Counted from the stretch's first letter, positions 47,281 to 59,425 are shown. The stretch: 64,000 bases of DNA from Leptobrachium leishanense (GCA_009667805.1 CM019066.1:117108190-117172189); one strand, 5' to 3'. Notes: generated by a model not told the origin, from the letters alone. A program made the numbers and translations.

Positions 47281-50185
47281 CAGGATTGGATTTCCATCTC
47301 AGAAGCCTGTAGGCACAAAATTCTGGAGTGCCCCCCCTCCAAAATAGTGCCAAAACTGGGGGAAATAGTGGTTTAATCTTTGCTTTGGAGAAATGTGGGA
47401 AACAAAAAACAAAGTTTTTCAGTTTTTAAAAACCATAATTGTTTCTCACCGTGCTCACATCAAAAGAAGGGGCAGAGTCTTAAAGTCAAGCAAAAATGAA
47501 GCAGAATGTTAGAACTACGGTAAACTCTAAGACGGAAACATTTACAAATAGTATCAGATTGGGTAAGTAGAGTGCAGCGCTTACCAGACATTAGTTACCT
47601 TAACCACTTGGCTGCTATGGACGCGCTCAGCGCGTCCAGCCAAGTGGTTCTCCTGTGCTACGGACGCGCTCAGCGTGTCCGAGCACAGGAGGCAGCAATC
47701 CGCCGGATTCCAGCGGATTGCTGCGCCCCCCCGGTGCGGGCTGACATCTTGGATGTCAGCCCGTCAATCCGGGACCCAGGCGGGGACATTAGATGTCATC
47801 GCGGCGACACGATGACATCTAATGCAGGCGCCCCCCCCGCATGTGCGGAGGAGGCGCCTGAAAGGGAGGGGGGGAGGTCCTTTGGACCTCTCTCCCTCCC
47901 GATCACCGGGGAGTAGCGAGTTAAAACAGACACCGCTTGGAAGGGCACAGCCTGCCCTTCCAAACGGTGGCTGTGATTAACCCCTGGGGAGCCGGATCAC
48001 GAATCACGAATTCGTGATCCTTTCCCGGAGCTGGCCGACATCTTGGATGTCGGCCAAGCCTCCGGGAACTCCCCCTGAGGACTGGCGTCATCGTGCTATG
48101 CACGATGACGCCAGTCCTGGAGTTAACCCCTAGCTGCCACCAACGGTGGAGATAGGGGGTTCCAATGAATCCCCTATCTCCCGATCCGTGACAGCTAGGG
48201 GTTAATGTTTGGTACTGTTGGATCGGCCAGAGCATGGCCGTTCCAACGATACCAAACACCACTGTGAAAAAAGTTTTTTAAAAAAATTAAAATTAAAAAT
48301 AAAAAAATTAAAATATTAAAAAAATAAAAATTCTAAAAAAAAACAAACAAGTTTTTTTATTTTTTTTGTTTTGTTAATGCAGCAATATTGTTCCCATTTC
48401 AATTATAATGTGAACAATGATGCTGCACTAACGATTTTTGTATGCGGTGCGTTTGTTAAAAATCGCGTAATGTTCCCCAAAAAAAAATGTAACGAGACCC
48501 CATCTCTAATTTTTTTAACAAGCGCACCCCATACAAAATATAACCACAATTGCTCGCATGTTAAAATGTGAAAAAAAAACACTTTACACGTTGTAAATTA
48601 TTGAAAATTCATATTTTATTGCATTTTTTGTTATAATATACAGACAGGACATGACGTATACATATAATAATGACATATTATGAATCTGCCGAGTCTGACG
48701 GAAAGAACGATATATAATATGTCTGGGTCATATACTAAAATAAGCCTTCAAAACACGTTTAAACATGATGAGCAAAACCGGTAAAAATGACCTCAGCACA
48801 GAGGCGGGAAATGCCTCAGCAGCGAAAGGGTTAAATGAAATGTGTTCAATCACCATTGATCGTGTATTTAATTTACATCATATGTTTTCAACGTTAGTCC
48901 CATATTTTCTAAAAAACATAATGCAAAATCTTTTTAGTGCAACACTGTTTTACAAAGAGTATTTTCCTTTAGAAAAGAGACGTAACAAAATCACAAAGAG
49001 CTGCCCTGGCTCTATATTGAAAGTGGATGGACTTTTTATCGGCCATCCTCAGCCTTCTATCGGAATCGAATCTTCGTAGTAGTTCTTAAAGAGAAGATGT
49101 GGACATAGTGCAAAACCAATAGACCATGTATAATATACAGCGTGTATATGGTTCAACTCACATGGTTATGAGCATAGAAAAGGCTCTCCTTTAACAGCAA
49201 GCGGTTGTTAGTGGGTGCACCAAACCCCAAGGATGACTGGTAGGCAGGTGTTCTTGTTGAAAAACGATTTATTAAAAAATCCGAGATGCGTTTTGGTGTT
49301 GCACAGATCACTTTTTTCAATCGGCATAAAAGCTTGATACTATTCCTCCCCTTTTTATTAAAATCACAAGCCCACCACAGCCAATAAAAGTTCTCTATTC
49401 TCCCCACATGCTCGCATGACGTATTCCAGATTTTAATTTAATTCTTCTCTTTCTAATTGTCCGCAGGTTGCGTGATTGATGTTCCCTTGTGTTTCATTTA
49501 GATTTCGTCATGCGTAGTTGTCTCTGTTGTTGCGGGGCATTTATCGCACTCCTGTGTATTCATAATACAGTACTCCACAGTGGGGTTATATGATTAAATA
49601 CAAATAGTAACCTAACCTTCACCCAAATTTCTAAGCCTACCCCTATTTATTTTTACACATTACATGGTCATATTTGGCATCATTGGAAAGGCAAGACTCT
49701 GACCTTTCCGTTTATACCTTATGTGACCTGGGCGGTGTAAAATTCAGAGATGTAGGGATCCAAAGGACTCTCCTCACTGCAGGGCGGCAGTTTAGGTTTT
49801 GCGTAATGATGTATTTAGCCATCACCTCCACACTTGCTGTTTATGTGGTAAATGTAAATGTGAGTTAGTGCAGGATCATTGTTCACTTTATAATTGACAC
49901 ATGAACAACAGTGCTGCGTTAGGAAAAAAATATTATTTGTATTTTATTTATTTGTTATATAATTTTATAAAACAGCTAGTAATACTTAAGATTTTTGGAA
50001 TGACCATATCCTGGCCTTTCCAATGATACTTCATATGATCCTCTAGCAGGTATGGTTCTGGAGATATAGGAGTCCAAATGATTTTAAACTGTAAAAAAAA
50101 AAGGTTTACAGAGAAACACGCCCCCCCCCTTTGGTAGGTACCTGTAGGCACATGCCTACTTTGTCTAATTATAAATCCGGCCCTG
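47281..50185. mobile_element. hAT-like element hosting a TTAA element
   Basis: The left end CAGGATTGGATTTCCATCTC pairs with the right end ATAAATCCGGCCCTG, and GCCTGTAGGCACA recurs near both ends (47309 and about 50140). The flanks CACACAGA (47273-47280) and CACACAGG (50186-50193) are an 8-bp duplication with one mismatch. The TTAA element 47604-48830 is nested inside. Near the right end are GGCATCATTGGAAAGGC and GATCATTGTTCACTTTATAA modules shared with other elements here. Confidence 0.8.
47604..48830 (-). mobile_element. TTAA-flanked hairpin-rich element, copy 4, inverted
   Basis: TTAA at 47600-47603 and 48831-48834. Termini CCACTTGGCTGCTA and GCAGCGAAAGGG. It is the same family as 26172-27387 but reversed. 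The 41-bp hairpin around GGCGTCATCGTGCTATGCAC recurs intact at 48078-48118. Other stems include GGACGCGCTCAGCGCGTCC (about 47620-47638) and TAGATGTCATCG/CGATGACATCTA (about 47790-47822). It is non-coding. Confidence 0.93.
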
Positions 50186-50193
50186 CACACAGG

Positions 50194-52625
50194 CACAGTC
50201 AGATGCCTTCAGTTTTTCTGCATGGAGAGGCATTATGGGGTTGTCTGGTTCATGCACCTCACTCCTCCATAACTTATGCCAGTACTTTTACTGAGCACCC
50301 AGCTCTTCTAAGGCTGTCCAGTGGCCACAGATTGCAACTTGTGCAAGGTTTTCTGCTTTGAAGGCTTTTAACAAGCAGGGACCATAGTCAACCTGGGTTA
50401 ACACGCACTTTTAAATTAGTGGTCCACTCTAGGAACTAAGACCACTAAGTATTATAAAAAAAATATCAAATGTGCTAATAGTTGGAGCTGGAATAAGTCT
50501 GCTAATTCTGTTACCCTTTCAATAACGAATAAGAAAAATCATAATTAGCATGCTAATATCAATAAATCAAATATTGTAATCTCTAATAGATGGATATTGT
50601 AACCTTTTAATGGGATGAAACACTATGCTACACACCACAAGATTTTAAAGAGCACATTTAGTGCCTACTTTTTGTAATAGAATTTACAGATGTTTGTCGT
50701 TTGACCATAGTTATACTTCCATGTCTATGTTCCCATGACCCCATCATTATAACTAGTATCACTTGATCACCCTTTTAAATTCTAAATTTTGGCCAATAAT
50801 GGTTAACATTTAATTGCAATGAGCTTCAGAAAGCAGATGCATCTTGTCAACAGTTGCATTTGTTTGTAAGGACTTCATTGGCTCAAGAAAGGGGTAGGCT
50901 TGAGATGATCCATGGTGGACCTCTGGTCCACTTCTTGTGAGTCTTGCAAAAAGGTAAACCTGACAGAGTTGCATAGAGTTCACAAAGATCAATAATATAG
51001 TGTTCTTATTGTTATAAGCATTGAACGTACTATATATATGAGATGCAAAACCATATATTGTAAAAAAAGTCGATTAGTTTACCTGGAAATCCTAATCTGT
51101 ATAATTTTTTTTCTTGATTCCCAGTCTTTAGATTTCCAATTAAAATATCACAAAGAACTCCACGAACCTGTAATTGTTTCCCGTCCAGTTCACCACCAGA
51201 GTTACTTTTAACTGGCACGCTATAGGAAGATAAAGATATACTTAAAGCATATGAACGTCTGTGAAACATATAGGTATTTAATATGGTTATATAATTGATA
51301 GCTAGCAGATTGCTTTTTACAGTTTCCTGGAAAATTATACGCTTTTCATTCAGTACAACAAGGAGCATTTTCAGTACTAATGGAAGAGTATTAATAGATC
51401 TCTAATATCAGAGCAGGGTACTAAGCAATAACAAGTAGATGGGTTACATTCCAGCTATAGACGCTTACTTCAGAGGTTTTCTTAAATATTGTTATTATAT
51501 TTATATCAAGCAGTCAGAGAGGCATTGGTTTGATTGCAGACTACAAAAAAGGTCTTTGTTCCTCATCTTGTACTTAATGGCCTTCACCCCAGTGCACATT
51601 TTCACAAAGACCAAACGTTCTATTGGGATGTCCCACACTTTCTTTTCTTCTTTCAGGTAAATACATTTTATGAAGGTCAACGGTTATTTGATGTACAACC
51701 AATGAAGGGAAATAAGTATTCAAACTTAGATTCTTCTTAAATTATTAGTTAAGTTTTTTAATATTTCTATTTGTAAATTCTTACTTCTTGAAAGGCATTA
51801 TAAACTGGAAAATCTTGATTTTTAGGCAGCATATTTTTTCTTTGAAATGAGGGTTTATGAGAGTGTTTGTCATTTTATGGTTTTTGCTTACTCTGGTATA
51901 GTTTTATTTTATTCACGTTATATTCTATGTGTGTTGTTGCTATTGTATGTTAAAGGATTTTAATTGTTATGTTATACATAAACCACATGGACTATGTTTA
52001 TTTGGCAAATAAAACACGATATTGTGTGCATGTTGATAGACATCTGAATTAAATTTGGGGTTGAGTTGTATGTTTTTTTACTCTTACTGAAGTTTTCCTT
52101 GAGTCAGAGAACATATCCTTTATTACTTTTATTTGATATCGAGTTAATGTACCAAAGAACATGCTTGTAATATTTCCCATATATATATATAGTAGTAGGG
52201 TGCAATTACAGACAAAGCAGTCCTACTGATCTCCAGTGCCACCAGCATTAAGCACTCCATCCCGAAAATAGAGGATTCCAGGCTTGAGTGTGGAAATTGT
52301 GGCCATATACCTAGTTATTGGGTCTCAAAGAGATAGTCACTAACCTGGAAATTTACCAGGGAATTGAAGGGTCTAGGTCAAAATTATCAAACTGTAACAA
52401 TAAATGCATTTAAAGTTAATATAGCAGAACTGGAATTCTTATATTCAAATTTTTTAATTTCAAATTGCAAAGAATTTAACCCAGGACACTATATATGAAC
52501 CTGAAAAGGCACTGTAATATGTATGCTACATTTCTGCTGAAACTGCAGCCTTTCTCAAGCTTCAGACAGGCTGTGTTTGCAGCCAAAATGTTTCCAATGT
52601 AATAAAGTGCCTTTTGTGATGCATA
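50194..52625. other. Unassigned DNA upstream of the otolin-like gene
   Basis: No repeat family or domain-bearing exon recognised. A TA run lies near 52179-52190. Any upstream non-coding exon of the gene at 54301 could lie in this interval, but I cannot place one. Confidence 0.35.
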
Positions 52626-52632
52626 TACACTA

Positions 52633-52763
52633 TGGGCCATATTACATAGTTGGTGCTAACTTAACCAGAGCTGTTGTGAACTTAAAACCTCCATAGGCTA
52701 AAATGGCTCTGGTAAGTTTAGAACTGTTCGGGTTAAGTTAGCACCAACTATGAAATATAGCCC
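52633..52763. mobile_element. Small MITE inserted in the Tc1 terminal repeat
   Basis: The termini GGGCCATATTACATAGTTGG and CCAACTATGAAATATAGCCC are inverted, and TA is duplicated at 52631-52632 and 52764-52765. Removing it restores CACTATATTGCC. Similar tips occur at 13561 and 17494. Confidence 0.88.
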
Positions 52764-52842
52764 TATATTGCCAAAAGTATTCACTCGCCTGCCTTCACTC
52801 GCATATGAATTTAAGTGACATCCCATTCCTAATCCATAGGGT

Positions 52843-53874
52843 TCAATATGACGTCGGTCCACCCTTTGCAGCTATAACAGCTTCAACTCTTCTGGGAAGG
52901 CTGTCCACAAGGTTTAGGAGTGTGTTTATGGGAATTTTAGACCATTCTTCCAGAAGCGCATTTTTGAGGTCACACACTGATGTTGGACGAGAAGGCCTGG
53001 CTCTCAGTCTCCGCTCTAAGTCATCCGAAAGGTGTTCTATCGGATTGAGGTCAGGACTCTGTGCAGGCTAGTCAAGTTCATCCACACCAGACTCTGTCAT
53101 CCATGTCTTTATGGACCTTGCTTTGTGCACTGGTGCACAGTCATGTTGGAAGAGGAAGGGGCCAGCTCCAAACTGTTCCCACAAAGTTGGGAGCATGGAA
53201 TTGTCCAAAATGTCTTGGTGTGCTGAAGCATTCAGAGTTCCTTTCACTGGAACTAAGGGGCCAAGCCCAGCTCCTGAAAAACAACCCCACACCATAATCC
53301 CCCCTCCACCAAACTTTACACTTGGCACAATGCAGTCAGACAAGTACCGCTCTCCTGGCAACCGCCAAACCCAGACTCGTCCATCAGATTGCCAGATGGA
53401 GAAGCGTGATTTGTCACTCCAGAGAACGCGTCTCCACTGGTCTAGAGTCCAGTGGCGGCGAGCTTTACACCACTGCAGCTAACGCTTTGCATTGCACTTG
53501 GTGATGTATGGCTTGGATGCAGCTGCTCGGCCATGGAAACCCATTCCATGAAGCTCTCTGTGCACTGTTCTTGAGCTAATCTGAATGCCACATGAAGTTT
53601 GGAGGTCTGTAGCGATTGACTCTGCAGAAAGTTGGCGACCTCTTCGCACTACGTGCCTCAGCATCCGCTGACCCTGCTCCGTCAGTTTACGTGGCCTACC
53701 ACTTCGTGACTGAGTTGCTGTCGCTCCCAAACTCTTCCACGTTCTTATAATACAGCTGACAGTTGACTGTGGACTATTTAGGAGCGAGGAAATTTCACGA
53801 CTGGATTTGTTGCACAGGTGGCATCCTATCACAGTTCCACGCTGGAATTCACTGAGCTCCTGAGAGTGACCCAT
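52843..53874 (-). pseudogene. Tc1-like transposase pseudogene
   Basis: From Met at 53874 to the final stop at 52843-52845 the frame would be about 343 residues, the usual Tc1 length. It opens MGHSQELSEFQRGTVIG. It shows the paired DNA-binding helices (with SGRPRKLTEQ), then the DDE domain: the WSDKSRF aspartate, the [11 protein letters not shown] aspartate, and the DLNPIEHL glutamate. Two in-frame stops interrupt it, at 53479-53481 and 53068-53070; the latter looks like a Trp codon changed to TAG. A frame extension upstream to 53958 is probably not translated. The long plus-strand frames here are antisense shadows. Confidence 0.93.
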
Positions 53875-54165
53875 TCTTTCACAAATATTTGTAAAAACAG
53901 TCTGCATGCCTAGGTGCTTGATTTTATATACCTGTGGCCATGGAAGTGATTGGAACACCTGATTCTGATTATTTGGATGGGTGAACGAATACTTTTGGCA
54001 ATATAGTGTATGTAAGGTTAAATATAGCCACTATGTTTTGATGACAAGCATTAGACTACACATTCTGCTAATTAAATCTGTGCACATTTATTATCTCTTA
54101 TGTACTATACTTGTGTATAACTTATTCCGAGAAGGTCCATTATTTCAGCATGACCGAATCTTCTT

Positions 54166-54260
54166 TCTTTTCTAAATTACAGGTATGCCTTCCACATCAT
54201 AGTTAAAAATACTGCATGGCAGCTTGCAGAGTGCATAGCAAACATCTGCTATCTTAAAAA
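54166..54260 (+). repeat. Diverged duplicate of the gene's splice acceptor and start
   Basis: TAAATTACAGGTATGCC (54173-54189) repeats the acceptor and start region at 54290-54306 (TTAAATTACAGGTATGCTG). The likeness continues through GGCAGCTTGCAGAG and ACATCTGCTAT (compare TGCAGCTTGTGGGGAG and ACGTCTGCTAT at about 54339-54373). The upstream copy's ATG is followed by a stop after four codons, so it cannot serve as the coding start. Confidence 0.65.
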
Positions 54261-54300
54261 AAGTGTAAATAAAACTTATTTTTCTTTTTAAATTACAGGT

Positions 54301-54889
54301 ATGCTGTCAAGTTCAACACTGTTAGCGATAATAATGCTCTGCAGCTTGTGGGGAGCTGAGAGAACGTCTGCTATTTTTAGACTGACATCAAGCCCGCTTC
54401 TTACAATGGATACAGAGAATGGTGCCGGGGCTGAGGATGTTGAACAAACAACCACTGTTCTTCTTGATCTAGACACTGGGACAACTGAAACTGATCCCGT
54501 CACAGATGGTGGGATTGAAGAAAGTTCCCAGACTGTTGTAATATCCACAGTAACCTCTGCTTTGAACAATGTGGCAGATGGAATGGAAAATAATGTTACA
54601 CCAAAGGAGCTAACTCCAACCAGTATTGATCCCAAGCAACCAATTAGCTTAGATGTATTCAATGTAACCAACGACGAGAATGCTTTTCCTGTACTAGATA
54701 GTGCGTCCAAAGAAACTACAAACAATGTTACTCTAATTCCTTTGCAACATTTGAGCGATGTGTATCCGTACGATGATCAGTCAGGTTCTATCATGGAACT
54801 ACCCAACAATGAAACAGAAAAACAGTGCTTCTGTAATATTCCAGGACCTGAAGGACAAAAGGGAGACAAAGGTGAAAGAGGGGTTGCAG
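54301..54889 (+). CDS. otol1: Otolin-1-like short-chain collagen, exon 1
   Basis: First coding exon of a secreted collagen/C1q protein (residues 1-196 plus one base). The acceptor TTACAG ends at 54298, so a 5' non-coding exon probably exists upstream. Met1 starts a clear signal peptide (hydrophobic LLAIIMLCSLWG, cleavage likely after TSA, about residue 24). Residues 25-175 are acidic and Ser/Thr-rich, with N-glycosylation sequons NVT (three) and NET. Then come Cys176-Phe-Cys178 and the first Gly-X-Y triplets (GPEGQKGDKGERG). The donor CAG|GTAATT at 54889/54890 splits a Gly codon (phase 1) and fits the acceptor at 60285. The N-terminal Cys cluster before the collagen region is a feature of otolin-1, an inner-ear extracellular matrix protein of otoconia/otoliths. 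The family call rests on architecture; a related C1q/collagen protein is possible. Confidence 0.85.
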
Positions 54890-56821
54890 GTAATTTTACC
54901 AGTTAATGGCTTGTGTTCATTCACTGTCAGCTGGTGGGAGATAATATTTGCTTTTTGTCCCAGCTATCTGATCGGTGTGTGCTCATGGGTCATAATTAGT
55001 AAAGGTGGGCATCCTTAAAAAGAAGTCTAAAATGTTTAAATACATCCTTTGAAATTCTATATATTTTTTGTCACTGGCATTTGATATTAAAATTTCAAAT
55101 ACATTATGTCATGATGGACATGGAGTCTGTAACAATATAATGTGGAAGGTCCTATCTTCTTTAATGACATCTATTGATTATTATAAATTACTGTAAACAT
55201 TCCAAAGTTGCCGTTAAGCTAAGCGCTCAAGCCATACTGCATAATGTCTCGAGAATTTAGCTTAGTTTTTCATGTCCTATTCCAACTGTGCCGCATTCTC
55301 TGCTTGAGTCTAGGAGCTGTTAATGTGCATTGAGCAGATGAAAAATGCGCTATTCCGACCTTGCTAGGTTTTTTTGCACCTGTGACAGCCATGATTTAGC
55401 AATGAATAATGACTTCTAAACCTTGGGGTTAAGTGTTTTCACATTTGCAACATCTCTTAACCCATTAATTTAAAAACACCAATAAATTCCTCATTCATCT
55501 CTTTTTCTTCGGTGAAGAGAGCAGCGAGATCGCCATCTTCCTCTCTACGTTTGCTGCTGAACAATGAGAACAAATAGTTCCTAGTGTTCTTCTGCGAATC
55601 TGTGTGCCATCTGAGCATGAGTCCACTCGCGTGAGCTCCTGCAGGGCTCAAGCAGGTCATGCCTGGCTCCATGAAGTCCTATGGACTCCAAGAGCAGACA
55701 ACAGTGGCATTGTGCAGCTTCAAAGTATTGTGACTTGAGCTGTTGACACAGAGGCTCGGTCGGAATATGGGTGTTAATGGCGATCTGCAAATGGAAAACA
55801 GCAAGCACACGATTTTACCATTTCTGATTGTCTGTTAACGTCTCCACTGGAATAGGGCTCTTAGTATGCAGATTACACCCCACTAGATGGCACACAATTA
55901 CACTGTAATGGTAGAAATGCATAAAATTTCATAAAAATGAGTATAACAATCTCAGGACATGTCAAAACTAAAGTCCTCGCTCTGTCATGCATTGTATTGT
56001 GGAACCATGACCCAGTTTCTGGCCACAGATGCTACAAGTGACTCCTTCACCAGATCTACTGAGCATCACTTTCATTAGTGAAATATAGGGTACCGTTAGA
56101 GAGTGAATGGTTTCCACAAAATATTGTTTCACAGAGAATTATGAGGCAAATGCAGTCGGGCAATAAACAAGTTTATAGTCATTATGTCCTCAGTTTAATT
56201 GCACATCATGTTTAAACCTTACATTGACTTTACACTAACCGTAAAAGGATTATTAAAATAATTAATAATTGTAATACAATGGGGGTGAACATTTTTTTTT
56301 TAGCTTTCATTTCCATGTAAGAACTCAGATTTTGATTTTAGCAAAGACAAATATTGAATCAAGGTCCTTAATCTCTGCTAATACTATTGTAGGAGACTCT
56401 ACACATAATCCTTACAATTATTTCTCAGTCAAAACTGGGTATTTCTGTGGTGCGGGTCAACTAAAAATTGAATAATCCTTATGTGACCAAATGGATTTTT
56501 TCCCCCAGATAATATTGTATATGTTTTCACGTACATGAATGAATATATAGAGTGTGGGTATACTTATTGTGTATAAGCGCACACACAAAGGTGGTTGAGT
56601 CTATAGGAAGAGATAACAAAGGACTGCTCAAAAGAGTTAAAGAGTTTGTAATGTAAATGGGGACACACCAGACATATTGGGCCTTATGTTGACCTTGGTA
56701 ACAAGGAGCCGGTAAGGAAAATATTCTAATCAATAACTCTTCGTGGCTCCCTGTTACCGACATTATTCCAACTCAGCCACTGTATCAGTAGCTCAAATCA
56801 GAATATTTGGGAGAACACTAT

Positions 56822-57689
56822 CAGGGTTATTCAAAGAGATCCGAATTGCTTGAGAAAGGTAAACGAATGCTGAAAATCAGCGTTCGTTACCTTTCTTGAC
56901 CATTTGGCTATCCAGAGAGCAGGCAATTCGCCAAATCCTAGCGAATTGCCTGAACATACGGTGCCTGTTCGGTGCCTGTTCGAGGGCAGTGAAATCCCCA
57001 TGAAAAAGCACTGCTTCGGCTATTCAGAGAACACAAACCAGCAGTGAAAGGTTCCCCTAATGCCCTGCCATTCGGTGGTTTAATTCGGCAAATTTATTCA
57101 GGAGAATCCCATAGGCTTCCATGTTAAAAATATTCCCGTTTTAATTCAATATCTAATAAACCGTTCATTATAAAATTCTGCAGTAAAGAATCTCTTTATT
57201 TATTGATTATTTAGGATATTTTAAGCATTTTTCAGAATTTTTTTTTAAAGTCCGATTTGTTTTATTATTTTTTTTTTAAGTTTACTTATTTTTTCTGTAA
57301 CAGCCCTCTTTATTATCATTCCCTGGACCTCATATGCAAATTTCAGAGATTTTCGCTCAGTAGTTTCTTTGCAAACAGCGTTTCACTTTTCAATCATTCA
57401 TGCAAACTGTTTTTCTAATTTATTCACTTCACTCTGTCTCCGGTCTCTGCTTTCTCCGGAGGCTTCGCTGCGGGTGATCGGCTCCTGCTCGGGTTTTTCG
57501 TGGTTTTCGGCAGGTTAATCCAGATGTTTTTGAGGGTTTTCGGCGTGCATTCGGTGGGTTTTGCGGTTAGTTTTCGGCAGCTTTTCCCTGCAATTCGGGG
57601 ACCCTGTGGTGTTTGCTGAAGGAACCGAATTGAAGAGAACGAAAAGTCACGAACATGCGGTGACTTTCGAATCTCTTTGAATAACACTG
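56822..57689 (+). mobile_element. MITE, CAGGGTTATTCAAAGAG family, copy 3
   Basis: Termini CAGGGTTATTCAAAGAGATC and GAATCTCTTTGAATAACACTG. Contains GGCAATTCGCCAAATCC, a long T-rich stretch and the GCAAACAGCGTTTCACTTTTC block of the family. It is followed after a single T by copy 4 in the same orientation. It lies within the intron. Confidence 0.9.
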
Positions 57690-57690
57690 T

Positions 57691-58602
57691 CAGGGTTATC
57701 CAAAGAGATCCGAATTGCTTGAGAAAGGTAACCGAACGCTGAAAATCAGCATTCGGTTACCTTTCCTGGCCATTCGGCTATCCAGAGAGCAGGCAATTCG
57801 CCAAATCCTGGCGAATTGCCTGCACATACGGTGCCTGTTCGGTGCCTGTTCGAGGACAGTGAAATCCCCATAGAGAAGCACTGCTTCGGCTATTCAGAGA
57901 AAACAAACCAGCAGTGAAAGGTTCCCCTAATGCCCTGCCATTCGGTGGTTTAATTCGGCAAATTTATTCAGGAGAATCCCATAGGCTTCAATGTTAAAAA
58001 TATTCCCGTTTTAATTCAATATCTAATAAACCGTTCATTATAAAATTCTGCAGCAAAAAGTCTCTTTATTTATAGATTTTTTAGGATACTTTAAGCATTT
58101 TTCAGATTTTTTTTTTTTTTTTAAAGTCCGATTTTTTTTTTTTTTTTTTTTTTTCAGTTTACTTATTTTTTTTGTAACAGCCCTCTTTATTATCATTCCC
58201 TGGACCTCCTGTGAAAATTTCAGACATTTTCGCTCAGTAGTTTCTTTGCAAACAGCGTTTCATTTTCCCAGATTCATACAAATGGTTTTTCTAATTTATT
58301 CACTGCCTCCTCTACGTCACAGCTGCTTCGGCTCTGTGTGATTCGGCTCCTGTTCGGCTCCTGTTCGGCTCATGTTCGGCTTTTTCGAAGGTTAATCCAG
58401 ATGTTTTTGCTTGTTTTCAGCGTGCATTCGGTTAGTTTTCGTCAGGTTTGCGGCAGCTTTTCCCTGCAATTCGGGGGCCCTGTGCTGTTTGCTGAATACA
58501 CCGCAGGGTCACCGAAATGCAATCGGCAAAAGGAACCGAATTGAAGAGAACGAAAAGTCACCGAACGTGCGGTGACTTTTCGAATCTCTTTGGATAACCC
58601 TG
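57691..58602 (+). mobile_element. MITE, CAGGGTTATTCAAAGAG family, copy 4
   Basis: Termini CAGGGTTATCCAAAGAGATC and AATCTCTTTGGATAACCCTG. It is highly similar to copy 3 along its whole length. Near the 3' end the GTGACTTTTCG/CGAAAAGTCAC stem is complete. Lies within the intron. Confidence 0.92.
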
Positions 58603-58826
58603 TGTATATACTGGCAGTGGTGATGAAGGACTCCATGGAGCCCAGCGTGACCCTGTGTAAGCTCTGCACGATCTTGCACATGCAAGGTCGAAATTATGTA
58701 ATGGAAAGACTCTTCAAACTATTTGTTCCAAGTGATCCATTCCTTGTGGCCAGGGGACGTGGCAGACTACAATGCCCTCAGCACTGCAGGATCAAAAGAA
58801 ACTATAGAATTTTTTTGTCTTTTTAT

Positions 58827-59425
58827 TAGACATGTGCACGACAAAAAAATTTGTTTAGTTTATTTTCGGTTCGATTTGTTCTGTTTCTTTTTCTTTACGT
58901 TTCATTCGCTATGTTACCGTGATTTTGTATTTCAGATTAATTCGTTGGTTCGGACAATTGGTAAATTGGATTGTTAGTTGATTCGTTATTTCGTTTTTAT
59001 TGGTATTTCGTTTTTCAGATCCCTAATGTCTAACCCTAATTTCTAACCCTGAATTTCTGTGGTTTGTCCGACAGGTTTAATCAGGTGAATCCTAAAGGTT
59101 TCAATGTAAAGAAAAAAAAATCCCCGTATTTATTAAATATTTATTCAACCGTTTATTCTCACTTGCAGCAAAAAGTCTCTTTTTTTAGTAATCTTTAGGC
59201 ATTTTTGGGGTTTTTTTGGGCAAAATTGCTGAACAATTTTGGAGTGAACCACGAAATACAACAAATTAATTCTGAAAAATAGAATTAATTTGTTGTATTT
59301 TGTTTCATTTCGTTTTCTTTTAGTTTCGGATGGAACCTATAAATATTTCGGAAGTGCTTCCGAAATACGAATTGGGTAAATTGAAGCCGAATTTTGATTC
59401 GGAACAAACAAAATGCACATGTCTA
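58827..59425. mobile_element. hAT-like MITE with TAGACATGTGCA termini
   Basis: Termini TAGACATGTGCA and TGCACATGTCTA. The flanks CTTTTTAT (58819-58826) and CTATTTAT (59426-59433) are an 8-bp duplication with one mismatch. The internal stretch contains AATTAATTTGTTGTATTTTG-type inverted motifs (about 59258-59304). It is related in its tip to 5424-6172. Intronic. Confidence 0.85.

Larger units (their letters stand above)
52628..54007 (-). mobile_element. Tc1-like DNA transposon, inactive
   Basis: The inverted termini CACTA(insertion)TATTGCCAAAAGTATTC and GAATACTTTTGGCAATATAGTG are flanked by TA (52626-52627 and 54008-54009). A full-length but broken transposase lies on the minus strand. A 131-bp MITE is inserted within the left terminus. 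It ends about 290 bp before the start codon of the otolin-like gene. Confidence 0.93.

Noticed and set aside
53068..53504. Plus-strand frames in 53032-53504 as genes
   Set aside because: They are antisense to the Tc1-like transposase, whose recognisable domains are on the minus strand.
58619..58660. A short run reading Gly-Asp-Glu-Gly-Leu-His-Gly-Ala-Gln with a GTAAG just after, as a possible missing collagen exon
   Set aside because: Only three triplets fit, the preceding AG gives the wrong phase for joining to a phase-1 donor, and the frame stops at once. It also lies at the edge of a MITE.
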